A stretch of DNA of 64,000 bases from Desulfobacterales bacterium. Its GTDB lineage: Bacteria > Desulfobacterota > Desulfobacteria > Desulfobacterales > JANQIE01. A program made the position numbers and the translations under genes. Under the pieces are notes generated by a model, which was not told the DNA's origin, ran no database searches, and worked only from the letters and a program-made list of their open reading frames with translations. This document shows, in pieces, positions 36,995-45,752 of this stretch. The stretch is from contig JANQIE010000071.1 of assembly GCA_028282295.1 (NCBI GenBank), positions 1-64,000 on the forward strand, in the 5' to 3' direction. Within the stretch, counting starts at the first letter, position 1; each line of letters starts with the position of its first letter.

Positions 36995-37022
36995 TTGACA
37001 AACACAAGATATGAAATGTAAA
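36995..37022 (+). promoter_or_regulatory. Candidate promoter of the TetR gene
   Basis: TTGACA at 36995, 16-bp spacer, TGTAAA at 37017, in an AT-rich stretch 35 bases upstream of the ATG; autoregulation by TetR proteins commonly occurs at such sites. Confidence 0.4.
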
Positions 37023-37056
37023 GCTTTATAAGAAATAAATAACATTCAGCTAAAAA

Positions 37057-37731
37057 ATGGGCATACAGGAACGAAAAGAGAGGGAGCGGGAACGCCGACG
37101 CCAGCAGATCATGGTGGCTGCTAAACGCGTTTTCTCTGAAAAGGGGTTTAGCAAGACCACAATGGAGGATATTGCCCGCCAGGCTGAATTGAGCCCTGGA
37201 ACACTCTACCTGTACTTTAAGAACAAAGACGAGCTTTACGCGTCCTTGTCCCTGCGTATCCTGCAATACCTGCAAATCCGCCTCGACCACGTGGTGTCCG
37301 AACCCCTTTCCCCTGAAAAGAAAATTGCATCCTTAAAGGATGTTTTGTACGACGTTTATTGTTTCGAACCTTTGATCCTCATCAACATGTTTCACCTGCA
37401 GTCGAGTGAAACCCTGAAAAACCTGAGTCCGCGGCTGCTTGGGCAAATCAAGCAGCTTTCCCGCAAAGCACTGGCAACCATCGCCCGAATCTTTGAAACC
37501 GGTATTCGTAGCAAGGTTGTTATCGACCGCCCCCCGTTTGCGTTGGCCGATATTGTTTGGTCGCTGTTTTCCGGCCTTGTGGTCTGGGAAAACAGCAAAC
37601 AGTTTATCAGTAATAAAGATCGTTTAAAGGAAACGCTGGAAGTCGCTTTTGAGATTTTCATCCGGGGCATCGGCACCACGGCAACACCGGAGCCCGGGAT
37701 CGAACCACTTAAGATTAGCGAGCCGGCCTGA
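37057..37731 (+). CDS. TetR/AcrR family transcriptional regulator
   Basis: 224 residues. The N-terminal DNA-binding domain is clear: [51 protein letters not shown]. The C-terminal ligand domain (about 75-200) has no obvious ligand signature. The very basic N-terminus ([11 protein letters not shown]) is unusual but plausible. The gene stands between the small membrane operon and acs, separated from acs by about 350 bp with a degenerate MITE; it may regulate either. Confidence 0.92.
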   Translation: MGIQERKERERERRRQQIMVAAKRVFSEKGFSKTTMEDIARQAELSPGTLYLYFKNKDELYASLSLRILQYLQIRLDHVVSEPLSPEKKIASLKDVLYDVYCFEPLILINMFHLQSSETLKNLSPRLLGQIKQLSRKALATIARIFETGIRSKVVIDRPPFALADIVWSLFSGLVVWENSKQFISNKDRLKETLEVAFEIFIRGIGTTATPEPGIEPLKISEPA

Positions 37732-38078
37732 CACTCGGCTACAGAGTTCAGTTGTCCCCCTAAAGAAATCGCCCCCGCTCGCTCTGAGCCGGATAGTGCT
37801 CATCCGAAAATGGCATTGTGGGGTGGTCCCCGGCGGCGTACCCGCGTTTTTAAAATCCCCGGCAATAGCCCGCGATGCCTGCGGTTTTTAAAATGCTCGG
37901 GTCTTGCCGGGAACCAGAATCTACCATTTTCGGATGGACACCAGCTGAAACAACAGGAAAGGAGGATTATCGGAAAAACAACTACCGCCGGTCAGTCTCG
38001 TTATGTAAACACCTTCGTTCTCATCATTTCGGGGAGGGGGTAACGCAATTAAAACCATAAACCAGAGGAGGACGGGAG
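37732..38078. other. Intergenic region upstream of acs
   Basis: No gene seen. Contains a degenerate MITE-like copy (37796-37941) and the acs leader with a strong ribosome site (AGAGGAGGACGGGAG). Confidence 0.6.
37796..37941. repeat. Degenerate MITE-like element
   Basis: GTGCTCATCCGAAAATGGCA and ATTTTCGGATGGACAC ends with the family's internal TTTAAAA core; several mismatches in both ends suggest an older insertion. Confidence 0.7.
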
Positions 38079-40112
38079 ATGGCAGAAAAAGAAACAGTCG
38101 AAACCTCAGAAGCTCAAATTGCGGTTCACTGGCAGGAAGAGGGGCTCTATTACCCTTCGACTAAATTTATCGCCCAGGCAAATATGACGGATGAAAAGAT
38201 CTACGATCGTTTCAGCCTGGATAATTTTCCCAATTGTTTCAAGGAATATGCGGATCTTCTGACATGGTATTCCTACTGGGATGAGATTCTGGATACCAGT
38301 GATGCACCTTGTTACAAATGGTTCAAGGGCGGCAAGATCAACGCAAGTTTTAACTGTATCGACCGTCATCTGGCGGAACACAAAAACAAAGCGGCGCTGC
38401 ACTTTGTCCCCGAACCGCTTGAAGAAGGCTACCAGCATATCACCTACCAGGAACTGTTCGTCCGGGTTAACGAATTTGCGGCCTTGTTGAGGGATTTCGC
38501 CGGACTCAAGCGAGGCGACCGAGTAACCCTGCACATGCCGATGATTCCGGAACTGCCGATCACCATGCTGGCCTGTGCCCGTCTGGGGGTGATCCACAGC
38601 CAGGTGTTCGGCGGCTTCAGCGGCCGGGCCTGCGCCGACCGGATCGTCGACTCCGGCAGCCGGGTGCTGATCACGGCGGACGCCTACTACCGCAGCGGCA
38701 GCTTGCTGGATCACAAACAAAACGCCGACATCGCCGTTGATCTGGCCGGCAAGGACGGCCAGAAGGTCGATAAGGTCCTCGTGTGGCAACGCTATCCCGG
38801 CAAAGCCTCGAGCCCGACACCAATGGTCGATGGCCGGGATTTCTTCGTCAACGATCAGCTCAAGGATTTTTACGGCGTCCGGGTCGAACCCGAGAAGATG
38901 AACGCCGAAGATCCGCTGTTTTTAATGTACACCAGCGGCACTACCGGCAAGCCCAAGGGCTGCCAGCACGGCACCGGCGGTTACCTGTCGTATGTCGCCG
39001 GCACCTCGAAATTCGTCCAGGACATCCATCCGACAGATGTTTACTGGTGCATGGCCGACATCGGCTGGATCACCGGCCATTCCTACATTGTCTACGGTCC
39101 TTTGGCCATCGCCGCCTCTTCGGTGATTTACGAAGGGGTGCCGACCTTTCCGGACGCCGGCCGCGCCTGGCGCATCGCCCAGGACCTGGATGTCAACATC
39201 TTCCACACCGCTCCCACCGCCATTCGCGCCCTGCGTAAAATCGGCCCGGACGAACCCGCCAAATACAACTATGAATTCAAACATATGACCACAGTGGGCG
39301 AGCCGATCGAACCGGAAGTCTGGAAATGGTACTACGACGTGGTCGGCAAGGGCAAAGCCGCCATCGTCGACACCTGGTGGCAAACCGAAACCGGCGGTTT
39401 TTTGTGCAGCACGCTTCCCGGCTTGATCGCAATGAAGCCCGGCAGCGCCGGACCCGGCATGCCCGGCATCCATCCAATCGTTTACGATGACGACGGCAAC
39501 GTGGTACCGGCAGGCGCCGGCAAAGCCGGCAACATCTGCATCCAGAACCCCTGGCCGGGGATGTTCCAGACCATCTGGGGAGACCGCGATCGTTTCGTGG
39601 ACACCTATTTCGCGCGCTACTGCAAGGATCCCAATTCCAAGGACTGGCGTGATTGGCCCTACATGACCGGTGATGCGGCCGTGGTGGCCGAAGACGGTTA
39701 TGTCCGCATTCTGGGACGCATCGACGATGTCATCAATGTTTCCGGCCATCGCCTGGGGACCAAGGAGATCGAATCCGCGTCCCTGGTGGTGCCGGAAGTC
39801 GCCGAAGCGGCCGTAGTGCCGGTGAATCACGACATCAAGGGCAAGGAACCGGATCTGTACATCGCGCTCAAACCGGGGATGGACGCCACAGCGGAGCTGG
39901 CCCAGAAGATCTCCGACGCTGTCTGCCGTGAAATCGGCAAGATCGCCAAACCGCGCAAGGTCTGGATTGTCAAGGACATGCCCAAAACCCGGTCCGGTAA
40001 AATCATGCGCCGGGTCTTGGCCGCGCTATCGAACAAACAGGATGAAGGCGACGTCACCACGCTGGCCAATCCTGAAATTGTCGCGGAAATCAAGCAAATG
40101 GTGCAATCGTAA
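38079..40112 (+). CDS. acs: Acetyl-CoA synthetase (AMP-forming)
   Basis: 677 residues. Forms acetyl-CoA from acetate, ATP and CoA through acetyl-AMP. An N-terminal ACAS-N domain (YDRFSLDNFPNCFKEYADLLTWYSYWDEIL) is followed by the ANL core: FLMYTSGTTGKPKGCQH (P-loop), VDTWWQTETGGF, YMTGDAAVV, and the C-terminal KTRSGKIMRR with the catalytic, acetylatable Lys. Slightly divergent from E. coli Acs (TWWQTETGG is shared), so a related short-chain acyl group cannot be excluded. It opens a module with an SSS symporter, small peptide and signalling genes. A strong hairpin 11 bases after the stop may set the level of downstream transcription. Confidence 0.92.
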   Translation: MAEKETVETSEAQIAVHWQEEGLYYPSTKFIAQANMTDEKIYDRFSLDNFPNCFKEYADLLTWYSYWDEILDTSDAPCYKWFKGGKINASFNCIDRHLAEHKNKAALHFVPEPLEEGYQHITYQELFVRVNEFAALLRDFAGLKRGDRVTLHMPMIPELPITMLACARLGVIHSQVFGGFSGRACADRIVDSGSRVLITADAYYRSGSLLDHKQNADIAVDLAGKDGQKVDKVLVWQRYPGKASSPTPMVDGRDFFVNDQLKDFYGVRVEPEKMNAEDPLFLMYTSGTTGKPKGCQHGTGGYLSYVAGTSKFVQDIHPTDVYWCMADIGWITGHSYIVYGPLAIAASSVIYEGVPTFPDAGRAWRIAQDLDVNIFHTAPTAIRALRKIGPDEPAKYNYEFKHMTTVGEPIEPEVWKWYYDVVGKGKAAIVDTWWQTETGGFLCSTLPGLIAMKPGSAGPGMPGIHPIVYDDDGNVVPAGAGKAGNICIQNPWPGMFQTIWGDRDRFVDTYFARYCKDPNSKDWRDWPYMTGDAAVVAEDGYVRILGRIDDVINVSGHRLGTKEIESASLVVPEVAEAAVVPVNHDIKGKEPDLYIALKPGMDATAELAQKISDAVCREIGKIAKPRKVWIVKDMPKTRSGKIMRRVLAALSNKQDEGDVTTLANPEIVAEIKQMVQS

Positions 40113-40122
40113 CCAACAGATC

Positions 40123-40153
40123 GTCCGAAGCCGCCCGGAAAGCGGCTTCGGAC
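40123..40153 (+). terminator. Strong intergenic hairpin after acs
   Basis: GTCCGAAGCCGC and GCGGCTTCGGAC make a perfect 12-bp stem with a 7-nt loop. No T-run follows, so it may stabilise the acs mRNA or partially terminate rather than end transcription. Confidence 0.6.
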
Positions 40154-40386
40154 GGCCCCCTTATACCGGCCCGGTCGGATGAATGTGCTTGGCAGAATCA
40201 GACACACGAAGGCACGTCCGACCGGATTGGACAAGTTACAAACCTGGGCATGCTCGACAGGCCGGGTCGGAAAAACCTTAAAGCAAAAGGGAAAGGAGGT
40301 GATACCGGTATCGAGAAAAAGCGATTAGCGAATCAATTTCCGGCTTGCCGGTCAACCTCTTTGAAATTCGATATAGGAGGGAGGAA

Positions 40387-42183
40387 ATGAGCGGAACCAC
40401 TTGGGTTTATATCATGTTAGGCATTTATATTGTCTATTGTTTTTATTGGGGGCTACGGGGTTATTTTACCGAGAAAACCTCCGCCGGCTACGCGATTGCG
40501 GGACGTTCGATTCCGTTTATCGCGTTTTTGATGGCGGCAACGGCGGCCTCATTCAGCGGCTGGACCTTTATCGGGCACCCCGGCCTGATCTGGCGTGATG
40601 GCCTGGCCTACGCGTTTGCGTCATTTTACGTGTTGACCATTCCGATCACCGGTACGTTTTTCTCAAAACGGACCTGGTTGATGGGAAAACGCTACGGCTT
40701 TATCACCCCTGGTGATATGTATGCTTACTACTACAACAACGAAGCCGTGCGCTGGCTGGTGGTGTTTTCAGCATTTTTGTACTCGATGTTTTACTCCGCC
40801 GTTCAGTTGATGGCTTCCGCAGCTTTATTTCACTTCGTGGCGGGCGTGCCCGTGACATTCGGCGCCATTTTCATGGCCTTTATCGTCTGGTTCTACGTCT
40901 GCACCGGTGGTCTGAAAGCCAGTACCTGGGTCGGCGTGCTGCAGTTCGTGCTGCTGGTCGGCGGTATCATTCTGCTCGGCTTTTTTGTCATCACCGCCCC
41001 GGAAATCGGCGGCTGGACGGCATTTAGCCAGAAAGTCCATGCCCTTGACGTGAAAATGCTCGAAGTGCCCAGGGTCATCAATACGGTCGACTTTCTGGCC
41101 GGCGCACCCGGCGAATCGGCCTGGACCGCCGTCATGATCCTGACCTACATGTTCGCCCTGATGGGGATTCAGTCCTCACCGGCGTTCACCATGTGGACCT
41201 TCGGCATCAAATCACCCAAACCCCTGGCCTGGCAACAGGCGTTCATGTCGACCTTTGTCGTCGGGTTCGCCCTGTTCTTCTTCACCGCATTCCAGGGCCT
41301 GGGCGCCAAAATCCTGCAACTGGAAGGCGTCATGCAGTTCACCAAGGACAGTGACGTCGTGCCGTTGCTGATGACCAAGTTCCTGCCACCGTTTGTGCTG
41401 GGCGTTGTCTTTTTGGGCGCCATTGCGGCCATCCATTCAACCGCCGCGCCGTACATCGGCACCGGCGGGTCGATCCTGGTGCGCGATGTTTACTGGCGTT
41501 ATGTCCGTAAACAACAGGCCGGTCATGCCGAGCAAATCTGGGTCAACCGCCTGCTGGCGACCGTGGTGACCATCGCCGCCCTTGCCGTCGGCTTAACGTC
41601 GAAAGCCGCGCTGGTTATCCTGGGAGGGTTGGCAACATCCTTCGGCTTTGTCATGTACGTCCTGTTGCTGGGCGTGCTGTGGGGGGTGCGCATTCCGAGC
41701 ATTGGTGCCGTGCTGGGCGTCTTGTCCGGCATGATTGCGGTGTTCCTGACATTTTATGTCTGGAAATACCCGCTGTCGATGCACTGCGCCTTCTGGGGCA
41801 CCGCCGTCGGTCTGGGCGTGGCCTTTATCTGCCGGGGTCTGGGTTTCAAGGACGATGAAGAAACCATCAAACGCCAGAACGAGGTGCGAACGTTCCTTGA
41901 CGACATCGACGCGCCGAGCGAATCCGGACGTCAATGGCGCGGCGTTATGAAGATCGTCGTTCCGATCTGGTACTTCTTCGCCATCGGCCCGGCCTGTATC
42001 CTGGGCAACAAAGCCTTTTCCTTCGCAGGCTTTACGCCCTTGTGGTCCTGGCAGATCTTCTGGTGGATCCTTGGTATCGTGATGATGTGGGCCCTGTGCT
42101 TCAAAGCCGAGCTGGCCACCACCAACGAAACCCAGATCCAGCGTGCTGAAGTGGAAACCATGACCGTTATCAAGGAAGCGTGA
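40387..42183 (+). CDS. Sodium:solute symporter family protein (probable acetate/short-chain acid uptake)
   Basis: 598 residues with about 13-14 transmembrane helices of the SSS fold: YAIAGRSIPFIAFLMAATAASFSGWTFIGHPGL near the start, FITPGDMYAYYYNNEAVRWL, SPAFTMWTFGIKSP and AAIHSTAAPYIGTGGSILVRDVYWRY. The C-terminal extension has a soluble charged stretch (KDDEETIKRQNEVRTF) followed by two more helices. ATG 40387 directly follows AGGAGGGAGGAA; the ORF-track start upstream is rejected. Placement after acs and before a 28-residue accessory peptide supports monocarboxylate uptake, but substrate is inference. Confidence 0.9.
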   Translation: MSGTTWVYIMLGIYIVYCFYWGLRGYFTEKTSAGYAIAGRSIPFIAFLMAATAASFSGWTFIGHPGLIWRDGLAYAFASFYVLTIPITGTFFSKRTWLMGKRYGFITPGDMYAYYYNNEAVRWLVVFSAFLYSMFYSAVQLMASAALFHFVAGVPVTFGAIFMAFIVWFYVCTGGLKASTWVGVLQFVLLVGGIILLGFFVITAPEIGGWTAFSQKVHALDVKMLEVPRVINTVDFLAGAPGESAWTAVMILTYMFALMGIQSSPAFTMWTFGIKSPKPLAWQQAFMSTFVVGFALFFFTAFQGLGAKILQLEGVMQFTKDSDVVPLLMTKFLPPFVLGVVFLGAIAAIHSTAAPYIGTGGSILVRDVYWRYVRKQQAGHAEQIWVNRLLATVVTIAALAVGLTSKAALVILGGLATSFGFVMYVLLLGVLWGVRIPSIGAVLGVLSGMIAVFLTFYVWKYPLSMHCAFWGTAVGLGVAFICRGLGFKDDEETIKRQNEVRTFLDDIDAPSESGRQWRGVMKIVVPIWYFFAIGPACILGNKAFSFAGFTPLWSWQIFWWILGIVMMWALCFKAELATTNETQIQRAEVETMTVIKEA

Positions 42184-42211
42184 TGCCGCATCCGCTACAG
42201 GAGGTACAACC

Positions 42212-42298
42212 ATGAAGAAAGAAGATTATTGGATGGTCGGTCTCGTTGCGTTTTCAATCCTGTTTACCGCATCGTTTGGATGGGGTTTATGGGGCTAA
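42212..42298 (+). CDS. 28-residue symporter-associated membrane peptide
   Basis: Too short for the ORF track. ATG 42212 has AGGAGGT seven bases upstream, 28 bp after the symporter stop. The product starts MKKEDYWMVGLVAFSILF and ends FGWGLWG: a short charged head and one hydrophobic helix. The ideal ribosome site, position and composition support translation. Tiny single-helix peptides of this kind are known beside SSS-type symporters as accessory proteins; assignment to that group is from memory and not tested here. A terminator-like hairpin follows. Confidence 0.75.
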   Translation: MKKEDYWMVGLVAFSILFTASFGWGLWG

Positions 42299-42310
42299 GG
42301 TGACCAAACC

Positions 42311-42355
42311 GGGTCCGTTTGAAGCCACAGGGGTGCCTGGGTTTTGAACGGACCC
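42311..42355 (+). terminator. Terminator-like hairpin after the symporter peptide gene
   Basis: GGGTCCGTT and AACGGACCC form a 9-bp stem around a 27-nt loop; followed by CCTCTTG, no long T-run. Probably ends the acs-symporter transcript. Confidence 0.5.
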
Positions 42356-42423
42356 CCTCTTGAAAATCAAGAATTATGAATTGCGGATGAAGGTCATTTA
42401 TAACTGCCGGTTCAGGAGTTGGT

Positions 42424-42877
42424 AGTCAATGCCATTAACTTAAAGACAGTGGCTCAGGGCGTTTGCCTGTAGCCGACGTTTGTAAAACACCCTTACATTG
42501 TGGCGGGCCGCCGGAACGAGCAATTTGCGTATTTAGGGACATTTTCTGGATTCCCGCCTGCGCGGGAATGACGCCTAAACACGACGAGGCAAAACCTCCG
42601 TCGTCATTCCCGCGCAGGCGGGAATCCAGGAGATATCGCAAAAAGGCCGGAGTGTTTTTGTCAAACTTCGACATGCAATTTTGCTCAATTGTTATTCATT
42701 TTTTCTTAGCCTGTGTCCATCCGGAAATAGTAGATTCTGGTTCAGGCCAAGGCCGTAGCGAATTTGAAACCGCAGGCGTAGCCTTGCTACGTCGTAAGAA
42801 CGTGAATGGCTGCGTCATTATTTCAAATTCGTGAGAACGCCGGCCTGGACCAAAATCTACTATTTCCGGATGGACAC
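42424..42877. repeat. Long intergenic repeat cassette, copy 2, with terminal MITE
   Basis: Colinear with 26794-27190. It differs by an extra palindromic segment (about 42568-42620, between two CCCGCGCAGGCGGGAAT half-sites) and point changes. Its right end is a 165-bp MITE (42713-42877), the same length as the MITE in copy 1. Confidence 0.8.
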
Positions 42878-42924
42878 AAGTTAATGACATTGACTGATAA
42901 CTGACAACTCAATACCCTTAACTC

Positions 42925-43008
42925 AAGACTGTAGGAGCGGCGTCCCGCCGCGATTGGCGTACGTTACGACCATTTTTAATCGCGGCGAGACGCCGCTCCT
43001 ACAGTCTT
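42925..43008. repeat. Inverted repeat, best-preserved GGAGCGGCGTC hairpin
   Basis: AAGACTGTAGGAGCGGCGTC and its exact complement GACGCCGCTCCTACAGTCTT enclose a loop of 44 bp that itself has CCGCCGCGAT/ATCGCGGCG complementarity. Confidence 0.85.
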
Positions 43009-43103
43009 AAGTTAATGACATTGAGTAAAAAAACATTTGTCACCCCGGCGAAAGCCGGGGGACAGAATCTAAACGACAAGATACTTTTTTGCACTCCAAT
43101 TTT

Positions 43104-43145
43104 AGTCCGGGATATGGTAAATTGACCATAGTTCGGACTTTTTTT
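43104..43145 (+). terminator. Rho-independent-type hairpin just upstream of the response regulator
   Basis: AGTCCGGGATATGGT and ACCATAGTTCGGACT pair over about 15 positions (two G-T wobbles, one A-G mismatch) with a 6-nt loop, followed at once by TTTTTTT. It lies 58 bases before the response-regulator ATG in the same orientation, so it could be an attenuator or the end of a small upstream transcript. Confidence 0.6.
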
Positions 43146-43202
43146 CCACTGGCACGGCATACTGAAAACTTAAAAGCTCGCGAATCCGAAAGGATTAGCT
43201 TC

Positions 43203-43595
43203 ATGACGCACAAGATACTGATCGTCGATGACGAGCCGAACATTGTCGTTCCACTTCAGTTTTTAATGGAACAAAACGGTTTCCAGGTGACGGTGGCGGC
43301 AAGCGGTGAAGAGTCGTTGGAGGCAATTTCCAAGTTTCAGCCCGATTTAATTCTACTCGATATCATGCTTCCGGGTATCGACGGCTACGAAGTCTGCGAA
43401 ATCGTACGCCTGAATCCTGAGTGGCGTGACACGAAGATCATTTTTCTTACCGCCATGGGGCGGGACGTCGATATCGCCAAGGGCATGGTCTTAGGCGCCG
43501 ATGACTACATCACCAAACCTTTCTCAAATAAAGAAATCATCGCCAAGATCAAGAATCTGTTGAACAATAACAACAACGATGAAAACGGGCAATAA
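43203..43595 (+). CDS. Single-domain response regulator
   Basis: 130 residues, one receiver domain with no output domain. Acidic pocket ILIVDDEPN, phospho-acceptor Asp in LILLDIMLPGIDGYE, Thr in IIFLTAMG and Lys in DDYITKPFSN. ATG 43203 is preceded by AAGGA; the ORF-track start is too far upstream and reads through the hairpin. It overlaps the next gene by 17 bases. The partner kinase is not the downstream protein, which lacks kinase motifs; the CrbS-like kinase at 55 kb is one candidate (inference). Confidence 0.93.
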   Translation: MTHKILIVDDEPNIVVPLQFLMEQNGFQVTVAASGEESLEAISKFQPDLILLDIMLPGIDGYEVCEIVRLNPEWRDTKIIFLTAMGRDVDIAKGMVLGADDYITKPFSNKEIIAKIKNLLNNNNNDENGQ

Positions 43596-45735
43596 ATTCT
43601 GGTGGTTCGCCGCCATCGCGGTTTTCGTCACCTTTGCCATCCTGTCCGGACTGGGCCTTTTCTTGTGGCACCAACTCGCTCCTGACGATCGCCTGGTCAT
43701 CGTCAAATTACTGCAAAGCCATTTCGGATATGTTTTCGGCGCCCTGGTTTTACTTCTCGCCGCCATCGGTTTTGCCATCGACGGAATTTTTCACGTCTAC
43801 ATTCTCCCCTTAAGCAAACTGGTCGAAGAAACCACCGTTATCTACACCGCCAACCCGAGCCATCGCATCGCGCTGGAAGGCAGCCGCGACATCGTCAACA
43901 TGGCCGACCTGATCAACCGGGAGGCGGATCGTTTTGAGCAACTGCAACGCAATATCCGCGAACAGTCCCAGTTGGCCAGGGCCGAAATCGAATTAGAAAA
44001 AAACATCCTGGCTGCCATCCTGGCCGAACTTCCTGATGCCGTGGTGATCTGCGATATGGACGGCCGTGTGATTCTTTACAACCGGCGCGCCGGTGAAATG
44101 CTTGTCGGCCGGCGGCAAAAAAGTAAAAGTGGCGGCTTCATCGGTCTGGGGCGGTCCATCTTCAACCTGGTCGATAAAAACCTGATTGTGCACGCGCTCG
44201 ATGAAATCGATGCGCAAATCAAGGCGGACGCGCCGACCACGGCATCGAGCTTCGTCACCGGCGGCGCCGGCGACACGCTGCTGCGCACCGAGGCCGTGCC
44301 GGTATTGAACCAACACAAGCACTTGACCGGCTTTGTGCTGTTGATGCGCGACATCACCCAAGCGGTGGCCAACACAACCGCGCAGCATGTCAATATCCGG
44401 TCCGGGATGCAGCAAATCAGGGGCTCTTTGGCCAGCATCCGCTCGGCTATCGAGGCGATCCTCGAATTTCCGGAAATGAACGCCGAACAACTGGGGCGCT
44501 TTCGATCGATTATTCATAAGGAGGCGATCGACCTGAGCCGTGTTTTGGACGGTCAGCACAACGCCTACGCCGACCGGTTGCCGACCCACTGGCCGTTGAC
44601 CCCCATGCTGGCCAAGGACTTGCTGCAAGCGGTCATCCATAAGGCGCAGCAACAATGCCGGGTTCCCTTTGAACTGGAGACCATCGACGAAACCTGTTGG
44701 ATCAAAGTCGACAGCTATTCCACGATTCTGGCCATGCTGTTTGCCATTGACCAAATCATAACCATTGCGGCAATCGACCGTTTTTTCTGCTCCCTGGATA
44801 CCGGCGGGGAATTCGTGCAGTTCAATTTCATGTGGATCGGCAAGCCGGTCAAAATCGAACAACTGCGCAAGTTGGACGACCAACTGGTCGCAATCGGCGA
44901 AGAAGCGTTACCGCTGACGGTGAAAGAAGTACGCGCCTACAACCAGGCGCAAATCTGGACCTCGTCGACCCTTGCCACCGCTGCCGGCACACGATGCTGC
45001 CTGCGCATCTTTTTTCCGGGCCGGCAAGCCGAGGACGTCACATCGCCCCGCACCGCGCCCATATTGCCGCACAGCCGGCCCGAGTTTTACGATTTCGACC
45101 TGTTCAACCAACCCGGCCAGAAACCGGAAGTGGATGGTCTGCGCCTCACCGAGGCGCACTACACCGTTTTCGACACCGAAACCACCGGTTTGGACCCCAA
45201 GGCCGGTGATGAAATTATTTCCGTCGGCGCCGTGCGGATTGTCAACGGGCGCTTGCTGCGCGATGAGCGTTTCGATCAAATCGTCGATCCCAGGCGCCAA
45301 ATCCCGGCCGCCTCGACCAAGGTCCACGGCTTGAACGCCGACATGGTGGCCGGGCAACCGGCGATCGGCCAAGTACTGCCCCGATTTCACAAGTTTTGCA
45401 GCGATACAGTCCTGGTGGCCCACAACGCCGCCTTTGACATGCGCATGCTGCAACTCAAGGAACAAAAGACCGGTGTTCGTTTCGTCAATCCGGTTCTCGA
45501 CACCATGCTGCTGTCCGAGGTGGTGCACCCGGCCCATAAGAATCACAGCATCGAAGCGATTGCTCACCGGCTGGGCGTGAGTGTGATCGGGCGTCATACC
45601 GCCTTGGGGGATGCCATTGTCACCGGTGAAATTTTTCTTAAGCTGATTCCGCTGCTCATCAAACAAGGCATCTGCTGCATCGGCGATGCCCGCGCAGCAT
45701 CGCAAAAAACATACAATGCACGGTTGAAGTACTGA
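43579..45735 (+). CDS. Membrane PAS-domain protein fused to a DEDDh 3'-5' exonuclease
   Basis: 718 residues. Two transmembrane helices (about 8-30 and 48-72), a HAMP-like stretch, a PAS domain (about 140-265: ILAELPDAVVICDMDGRVILYN, FVLLMRDITQAV), then a helical histidine-kinase-like segment with no HELRTP phosphorylation box and no recognisable ATP-binding N/G boxes. From about residue 525 a DnaQ-type exonuclease domain is complete: VFDTETTGLDP (Asp, Glu), VHGLNADMV, VLVAHNAAFDMRML (Asp) and GRHTALGDAIVTGEIF (His, Asp). A membrane-sensing part joined to a nuclease part is unusual. Paired downstream with the DUF294 protein (17-bp gap). Substrate and signal are unknown. Confidence 0.88.
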   Translation: MKTGNKFWWFAAIAVFVTFAILSGLGLFLWHQLAPDDRLVIVKLLQSHFGYVFGALVLLLAAIGFAIDGIFHVYILPLSKLVEETTVIYTANPSHRIALEGSRDIVNMADLINREADRFEQLQRNIREQSQLARAEIELEKNILAAILAELPDAVVICDMDGRVILYNRRAGEMLVGRRQKSKSGGFIGLGRSIFNLVDKNLIVHALDEIDAQIKADAPTTASSFVTGGAGDTLLRTEAVPVLNQHKHLTGFVLLMRDITQAVANTTAQHVNIRSGMQQIRGSLASIRSAIEAILEFPEMNAEQLGRFRSIIHKEAIDLSRVLDGQHNAYADRLPTHWPLTPMLAKDLLQAVIHKAQQQCRVPFELETIDETCWIKVDSYSTILAMLFAIDQIITIAAIDRFFCSLDTGGEFVQFNFMWIGKPVKIEQLRKLDDQLVAIGEEALPLTVKEVRAYNQAQIWTSSTLATAAGTRCCLRIFFPGRQAEDVTSPRTAPILPHSRPEFYDFDLFNQPGQKPEVDGLRLTEAHYTVFDTETTGLDPKAGDEIISVGAVRIVNGRLLRDERFDQIVDPRRQIPAASTKVHGLNADMVAGQPAIGQVLPRFHKFCSDTVLVAHNAAFDMRMLQLKEQKTGVRFVNPVLDTMLLSEVVHPAHKNHSIEAIAHRLGVSVIGRHTALGDAIVTGEIFLKLIPLLIKQGICCIGDARAASQKTYNARLKY

Positions 45736-45752
45736 CCGCAAGGATCAGACCG

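Larger units (their letters stand above)
42299..43202. other. Long repeat-filled gap between the symporter peptide and the response regulator
   Basis: No gene seen in about 900 bp. In order: terminator-like hairpin, the second copy of the 400-bp cassette (42424-42877, ending in a 165-bp MITE), a GGAGCGGCGTC hairpin (42925-43008), a CCCCGGCGAAAGCCGGGG palindrome (about 43043) and a terminator-type hairpin (43104-43145) just before the response regulator. Confidence 0.75.

Noticed and set aside
42435-42890. ORFs of 64-123 aa in the repeat-filled gap, with similar ones at 26831-27147
   Set aside because: They are translations of the repeated cassette and MITE; frames are not conserved between the two copies.
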